Positions 5,839 to 8,471 of a DNA stretch of 8,471 nt are shown here, piece by piece. How positions within the stretch are numbered: position 1 is the stretch's first letter; each line of letters begins with the position of its first letter. The DNA is from Treponema sp. (lineage in GTDB: Bacteria; Spirochaetota; Spirochaetia; Treponematales; Breznakiellaceae), in contig JAIRXN010000143.1 of assembly GCA_031268245.1 (NCBI GenBank), forward strand, positions 1 through 8,471. Direction: 5' to 3'. The notes beneath the pieces were generated by a model that was not told the DNA's origin, searched no databases, and saw only the letters and a program-made list of their open reading frames with translations. Both the position numbers and the translations under genes were made by a program.

Positions 5839-7018
5839 TAAAACTATTCGCTACCGGGTCTTCCGGGTCAAGTTCCAGAACGATACGAAAAAAATCATGC
5901 GCCCTGTCTTCGTCTCCGGTTTTCATGGCAAGTACCCCCAGATTGGAGATGATCTTTATGTTTTCGGGATCTTCCCGCAGCGCGGTTTCCAGTTCCCGCC
6001 GGGCGCCTTCATGATCTCCGCTTTCCATGAGGCATATAGCCAGTTCATTGTGAATATCCCTGAGGCTTTCATCGGCATCCGCTCCCAGTTCCAGAGCCTT
6101 GCCCAGGGCCGCCTTTCCGTCTTCCCAGCGGCCCAGTTTCCGCAGAGCCCAGCCCAAAAGGAACCATGCGTTTCTTACCGAGGGGTAACGTTCCAGAAAG
6201 CTGCGTATGCCGGGAAGGGCTTCCTCTTCCCTGCCGCCGCGTACCAACAGGCATGCTTCCCGGTAATCATCATCTTCAAGATGATTTTCTTCTATTTTTT
6301 TGAGCATAGCCCTTGCTTCGGCAATTTTTTCAGCCGCAAAAGGGCCGTCCTCTTCTTCGCCTTCCGCCCCGGCATCCTCATCTTCAGCGTCATTGTCCCT
6401 GTCAAAGGGCAAAAGCTCTTCCGCAGACTTAAGATAACGGGAAAGGCAGTCCCTGGAACGGGAAATCTCACCCTGCTTCATAAAAAAGAAGGCTCCGTTG
6501 AAAAGCCCGGCCGGAAAAGGAGGTTCCAGAGCCACCACGGCATCCCAGGCTTCCGCCACATCATCGCTGCCTCCGGCCCGTTCTTCCAATACCAGCGCAC
6601 GGTTATAGAGCACCAGGGGATCTTCCGGATAGAGGCCTTCCAGCGCGTCGAGAATCTCCAGGGCCATATCAAAATCCCTGTTCCGGGCCTTGAGAATGGC
6701 AGCTTCGGTAAATTCCTGCCGTATATGGGGCTTCGCCGCAAGCACAAGACGGCGATAGTAACTGAGCCGGGCCGCATCAAGGGAAAAAGGAGAAGGATTT
6801 GAAAGAATGCGCAATGCGGCGGAGAGGATCATCTCCGCACTGAGATCGGCGCTTGCGGGCTTTCCTCCGCCTTCGGGGATCTCCGCGGGGAGGGGAATGG
6901 AAGGATCAAAGACAAAATCTTCCCCTTCATGATGATGAGCATGCCTAAAAAAAGCGGCAAATTCCTTTCCTGCAGCAGGAGGAATTTCTATAAATATAAT
7001 GGAAGTTTCTGTTTTCAT
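5822..7018 (-). CDS. TPR-repeat protein of unknown function
   Basis: This 398-residue protein has no signal peptide or membrane segment and is probably a cytoplasmic protein-interaction scaffold. At least six tetratricopeptide-like helical pairs can be seen, roughly at 101-134, 135-168, 170-200, 253-280, 283-316, 321-354 and 355-388. The last three are the most canonical (AWFLLGWALRKLGRWEDGKA; NELAICLMESGDHEGARREL; SNLGVLAMKTGDEDRAHDFF). The two TPR blocks are split by an acidic linker at 206-225, nearly all Asp, Glu, Ala and Gly. Residues 1-60 are not TPR and include a His-rich spot (HAHHH, 26-30). The gene starts 19 bp after the PilZ stop on the same strand, with no clear Shine-Dalgarno sequence, which suggests translation linked to the PilZ gene. 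I do not recognise a specific orthologue. A regulatory or assembly role with the PilZ protein is inference from position only. Confidence 0.85.
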   Translation of the reverse strand: MKTETSIIFIEIPPAAGKEFAAFFRHAHHHEGEDFVFDPSIPLPAEIPEGGGKPASADLSAEMILSAALRILSNPSPFSLDAARLSYYRRLVLAAKPHIRQEFTEAAILKARNRDFDMALEILDALEGLYPEDPLVLYNRALVLEERAGGSDDVAEAWDAVVALEPPFPAGLFNGAFFFMKQGEISRSRDCLSRYLKSAEELLPFDRDNDAEDEDAGAEGEEEDGPFAAEKIAEARAMLKKIEENHLEDDDYREACLLVRGGREEEALPGIRSFLERYPSVRNAWFLLGWALRKLGRWEDGKAALGKALELGADADESLRDIHNELAICLMESGDHEGARRELETALREDPENIKIISNLGVLAMKTGDEDRAHDFFRIVLELDPEDPVANSFIDAQK

Positions 7019-7037
7019 GGCTTACGGCGCTTTGGTT

Positions 7038-8072
7038 TTACTTCTTGGGGATAACAAGATCGAACATGTCATTTCCGGAGCCTGAGGCAGGCTGGGGAGC
7101 TTCAGGGGGCGCAGGCGGAACCTTCGCGGGAGCATTTTGGACTTCCGCGGGCGGAGGAGGAACAACCGGGGCAGGAGATACAGCGGGAGCAGGAGACGCG
7201 GGGGCAGGAGATGCGGAAGGGGCGGGGCGGGGGGCGGCATTCTTTTCCGCTTCGGCAGAGATCTGCCTGCTATCCGCCCGGACAGTACCTATAAAGTCAT
7301 TAAAACGGATCTTGTACCCCATGGGCACCGCCGCTTCATCATAGAGAATGGCCAGAGCCAGAAGATCATTCCGGCCTTCCACTGCTTCCGCACGGACAAA
7401 CTTCCCCCGGAGCAAAAAACTCTCCCTGGGATCATCAAAGTCGAGCCGGAGAGCCGATTCCTTTCCCACGAGGAATTTCGCCACCCCCATCATGATAAGC
7501 TTGGCGCCGGAAAAAGAAATATCCCGAAGTATACATCTGCGGGGCACTCCCTGGATAAATACCGCGCTCTCCTTGGCAAGCAGTTTGAGCTTCCTCTGGG
7601 TATCGGCAGTAATGAGTATCCGTTCTTCCTTCCGTTTGGCGCTGTTCATGTTGGCGTCCAGGAGCCGCCCCATGATCTCGATAAGGTCGTCCGGCGGCCG
7701 CTGGGTAAACTGCAGGGTGAACAGGGCTACATCTTTGGAACCGCCATAGGGAGCATAGTTTACCGACTTGGAAGACACAAAAAAGGTTACCGGATTCCCC
7801 GTATCCACGCTTTTAAAGCTGAAACGGAGGCTCACCATGTTGTTGGCCTGCTGTAGTTTCTCGATAAGCCCGCTCTTGATATTGGCAACCACCCTGGCTC
7901 CCTCAAAAGATGATGAATACACCACACAGGGCCAGAAATCGCTTACGCATTTGAGATGTACATGCTGGGTCAAAAGCCCGGTTACCTGGATAATTTCTTT
8001 GGTAAAGGTAACATCTATACTCTTAAAGCGTTCATAGTAGAGAGTTATTTTCTGACTTGTTATCAATGCCAT
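7038..8072 (-). CDS. PilZ-domain protein, predicted cyclic di-GMP receptor
   Basis: This 344-residue soluble protein is predicted to bind cyclic di-GMP. Counting from the ATG at 8070-8072, residues 1-140 form an N-terminal domain (TSQKITLYYERF, then DVTFTKEI) of a kind I associate with spirochaete PilZ proteins. The PilZ domain follows with RKEER (RxxxR) at 147-151 and DISFSG (DxSxxG) at 184-189, both complete. Residues 282-328 are a Pro/Ala-rich tail with SPAP repeats, ending in a short conserved-looking peptide, DMFDLVIPKK. The reading frame is open 46 codons further to an ATG at 8210, but that stretch runs through palindromic repeats. The promoter at 8080-8108 would start RNA at about 8072, so I prefer the inner ATG. 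No Shine-Dalgarno sequence precedes either start. It is followed 19 bp later by the TPR gene. Output is unknown; motility or envelope control is common for the family. Confidence 0.88.
   Translation of the reverse strand: MALITSQKITLYYERFKSIDVTFTKEIIQVTGLLTQHVHLKCVSDFWPCVVYSSSFEGARVVANIKSGLIEKLQQANNMVSLRFSFKSVDTGNPVTFFVSSKSVNYAPYGGSKDVALFTLQFTQRPPDDLIEIMGRLLDANMNSAKRKEERILITADTQRKLKLLAKESAVFIQGVPRRCILRDISFSGAKLIMMGVAKFLVGKESALRLDFDDPRESFLLRGKFVRAEAVEGRNDLLALAILYDEAAVPMGYKIRFNDFIGTVRADSRQISAEAEKNAAPRPAPSASPAPASPAPAVSPAPVVPPPPAEVQNAPAKVPPAPPEAPQPASGSGNDMFDLVIPKK
7168..7218 (-). repeat. Short in-frame tandem repeats encoding the SPAP tail
   Basis: Three degenerate copies of a GCAGGAGAY-type unit (plus-strand reading) begin at 7171, 7189 and 7204, spaced 18 and 15 bases apart. 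The spacings are multiples of three, so gain or loss of a unit keeps the PilZ frame. They encode the SPAP repeats of the Pro/Ala-rich tail. Confidence 0.6.
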
Positions 8073-8079
8073 TGATATT

Positions 8080-8108
8080 ACTATAAAACAGAGAAGCGCT
8101 GTTATCAA
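8080..8108 (-). promoter_or_regulatory. Promoter of the PilZ gene, abutting its ATG
   Basis: On the minus strand, -35 TTGATA (8103-8108, 5 of 6) and -10 TATAGT (8080-8085, 5 of 6) are exactly 17 bp apart. Seven bases separate the -10 from the ATG at 8070-8072, so the predicted start point falls on or beside the start codon. If the longer 390-residue reading were real, this promoter would lie inside the gene. Confidence 0.55.
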
Positions 8109-8140
8109 GGAGATTATTGAATGGTTTCGGCATGGAAAAT

Positions 8141-8173
8141 GAAGAACCTCGGGGCAAGCCCCGAGGTATCTTC
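8141..8173. repeat. Palindromic repeat, hairpin copy 2
   Basis: The left arm at 8141-8155 and the right arm at 8158-8173 pair over 15 bp with a single one-base bulge and a two-base loop (AA), so the whole 33-bp element is nearly a perfect palindrome. Its outer parts, GAACCTC on the left and GAGGTATC on the right, match the reverse strand of the element at 100-129, while the stem centre differs. It lies just upstream of the PilZ promoter and could end transcription coming from the right, although no T-run follows on either strand. Confidence 0.75.
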
Positions 8174-8197
8174 GTTTGATAGGAAATTTATAGTACT

Positions 8198-8292
8198 GGC
8201 GGGGGTCCATACCCCGGTACGAAGATGGATTTACAATTTTTTCAGTGGTAGTAAATTTAACCGAGGCAAGCCTCGGGGTATGGACCCCCGCC
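8198..8292. repeat. 19-bp perfect inverted repeat with nested palindrome
   Basis: The arm GGCGGGGGTCCATACCCCG (8198-8216) recurs as its exact reverse complement at 8274-8292, with 57 bases between. Each arm can also fold on itself (GGGG and CCCC around TCCATA). Between them sits CCGAGGCAAGCCTCGG (8261-8276), a perfect palindromic stem with a two-base AA loop that overlaps the right arm by three bases. It resembles the stems of the repeats at 100-129 and 8141-8173. The segment also contains CGAAGAT at 8220-8226, the reverse complement of ATCTTCG at 8168-8174. The whole 8141-8292 block looks like a composite of palindromic intergenic repeats, or a small non-autonomous element. Confidence 0.75.
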
Positions 8293-8419
8293 TTCCAATC
8301 ATCTGCCCCATATCTATGAAAAAACCGGTGTCCCTACCCGCCGCGGCCTGGCGAACCTGTAAGACCGGCAACATTCCCCAAAAACCGTGCATAAATTACT
8401 CATTTACGGGCATATATTC
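8293..8419. other. Intergenic stretch with no recognised feature
   Basis: Together with the flanking repeats this forms a gene-free region from 8109 to the end of the window. I see no RNA gene and no convincing promoter with a placed gene. An ATG at 8316 opens a frame of 52 codons that runs off the window, but it has no ribosome-binding site, is not recognisable, and passes through the hairpin at 8420-8455. Confidence 0.5.
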
Positions 8420-8455
8420 AGTGCTGATTTATTCCCGGTTGAATAAATCAGTGCT
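8420..8455. repeat. 15-bp stem hairpin of AT-rich sequence
   Basis: Arms at 8420-8434 and 8441-8455 pair over 15 positions, 13 Watson-Crick and 2 G-T, around a six-base CCGGTT loop. The central 11 bp (CTGATTTATTC) are perfect. CAGTGCT occurs as a direct repeat at the left arm (8419-8425) and the right arm (8449-8455). No T-run follows on either strand, so it is not an obvious terminator. It could be an mRNA-end structure, a protein-binding palindrome, or part of an element continuing past the window. Confidence 0.65.
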
Positions 8456-8471
8456 TCCTATTACCGGCGCC

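Noticed and set aside
5897..6802. 301-codon plus-strand open frame opposite the TPR gene
   Set aside because: The minus-strand frame has repeated TPR signatures across the same region; the opposite frame is an antisense shadow.
7201..7234. G-quadruplex on the plus strand
   Set aside because: Only three closely spaced long G runs are present; the fourth is 14 bases away, so the usual four-run pattern is not met.
7137..7856. 239-codon plus-strand open frame opposite the PilZ gene
   Set aside because: Its Gly/Arg-rich start is the antisense of the Pro/Ala repeat tail, and PilZ motifs are intact on the minus strand.
8073..8210. 46-codon N-terminal extension of the PilZ protein, including a hydrophobic stretch like a membrane helix
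   Set aside because: It runs through palindromic repeats and a good promoter, has no ribosome-binding site, and the sequence typical of the family begins at the inner Met.
8316..8471. 52-codon plus-strand frame open to the window edge
   Set aside because: It has no Shine-Dalgarno site, no recognisable sequence and passes through a 15-bp hairpin; an open frame this short can occur by chance.

Overview
The window looks like chromosomal DNA from a spirochaete, most probably a Treponema-type bacterium. This is inferred from gene content and protein style: a PilZ protein with a spirochaete-like N-terminal domain, a TPR protein, a polar amino-acid ABC transporter, and mid-to-high GC genes separated by AT-richer spacers with palindromic repeats. 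No ribosomal or other taxonomic marker is present, so the assignment is tentative.

Layout from left to right. At 1-137 a nested inverted-repeat element overlaps the 3' end and stop codon of the first gene. An iron-dependent, YqhD/butanol-dehydrogenase-like alcohol dehydrogenase lies on the minus strand (128-1297). Across a 180-bp spacer with a promoter in each direction, it diverges from a plus-strand cytoplasmic GHL6-like putative glycoside hydrolase with a GH42-type trimerisation domain (1478-3457). That gene meets, tail to tail with only 18 bp between stops, a minus-strand ABC operon. The operon is transcribed in the order solute-binding protein (4960-5772), permease with a GTG start (4249-4899), ATPase (3476-4234), which is a complete importer for a polar amino acid. 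Upstream of it on the same strand are a PilZ protein (7038-8072) and a TPR protein (5822-7018), 19 bp apart and probably co-transcribed. The transporter promoter overlaps the 3' end of the TPR gene. The right end (8073-8471) is intergenic and rich in palindromes.

How the genes work together. The SBP, permease and ATPase form one transporter. The PilZ and TPR proteins form a likely c-di-GMP-responsive or scaffold pair of unknown output. The dehydrogenase and hydrolase share a divergent control region and could belong to one carbohydrate or aldehyde catabolic programme, but no substrate can be read from the sequence.

The most interesting signals are not protein families. First, a palindromic repeat family occurs at both ends of the window, with conserved flanks and stem-preserving differences in the middle. 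Second, the hydrolase and the PilZ gene both have good promoters whose -10 boxes end only 6-7 bases before the ATG and no Shine-Dalgarno sequence, which predicts leaderless mRNAs; the transporter genes and the dehydrogenase have clear Shine-Dalgarno sites. I see no convincing undescribed multi-gene system.
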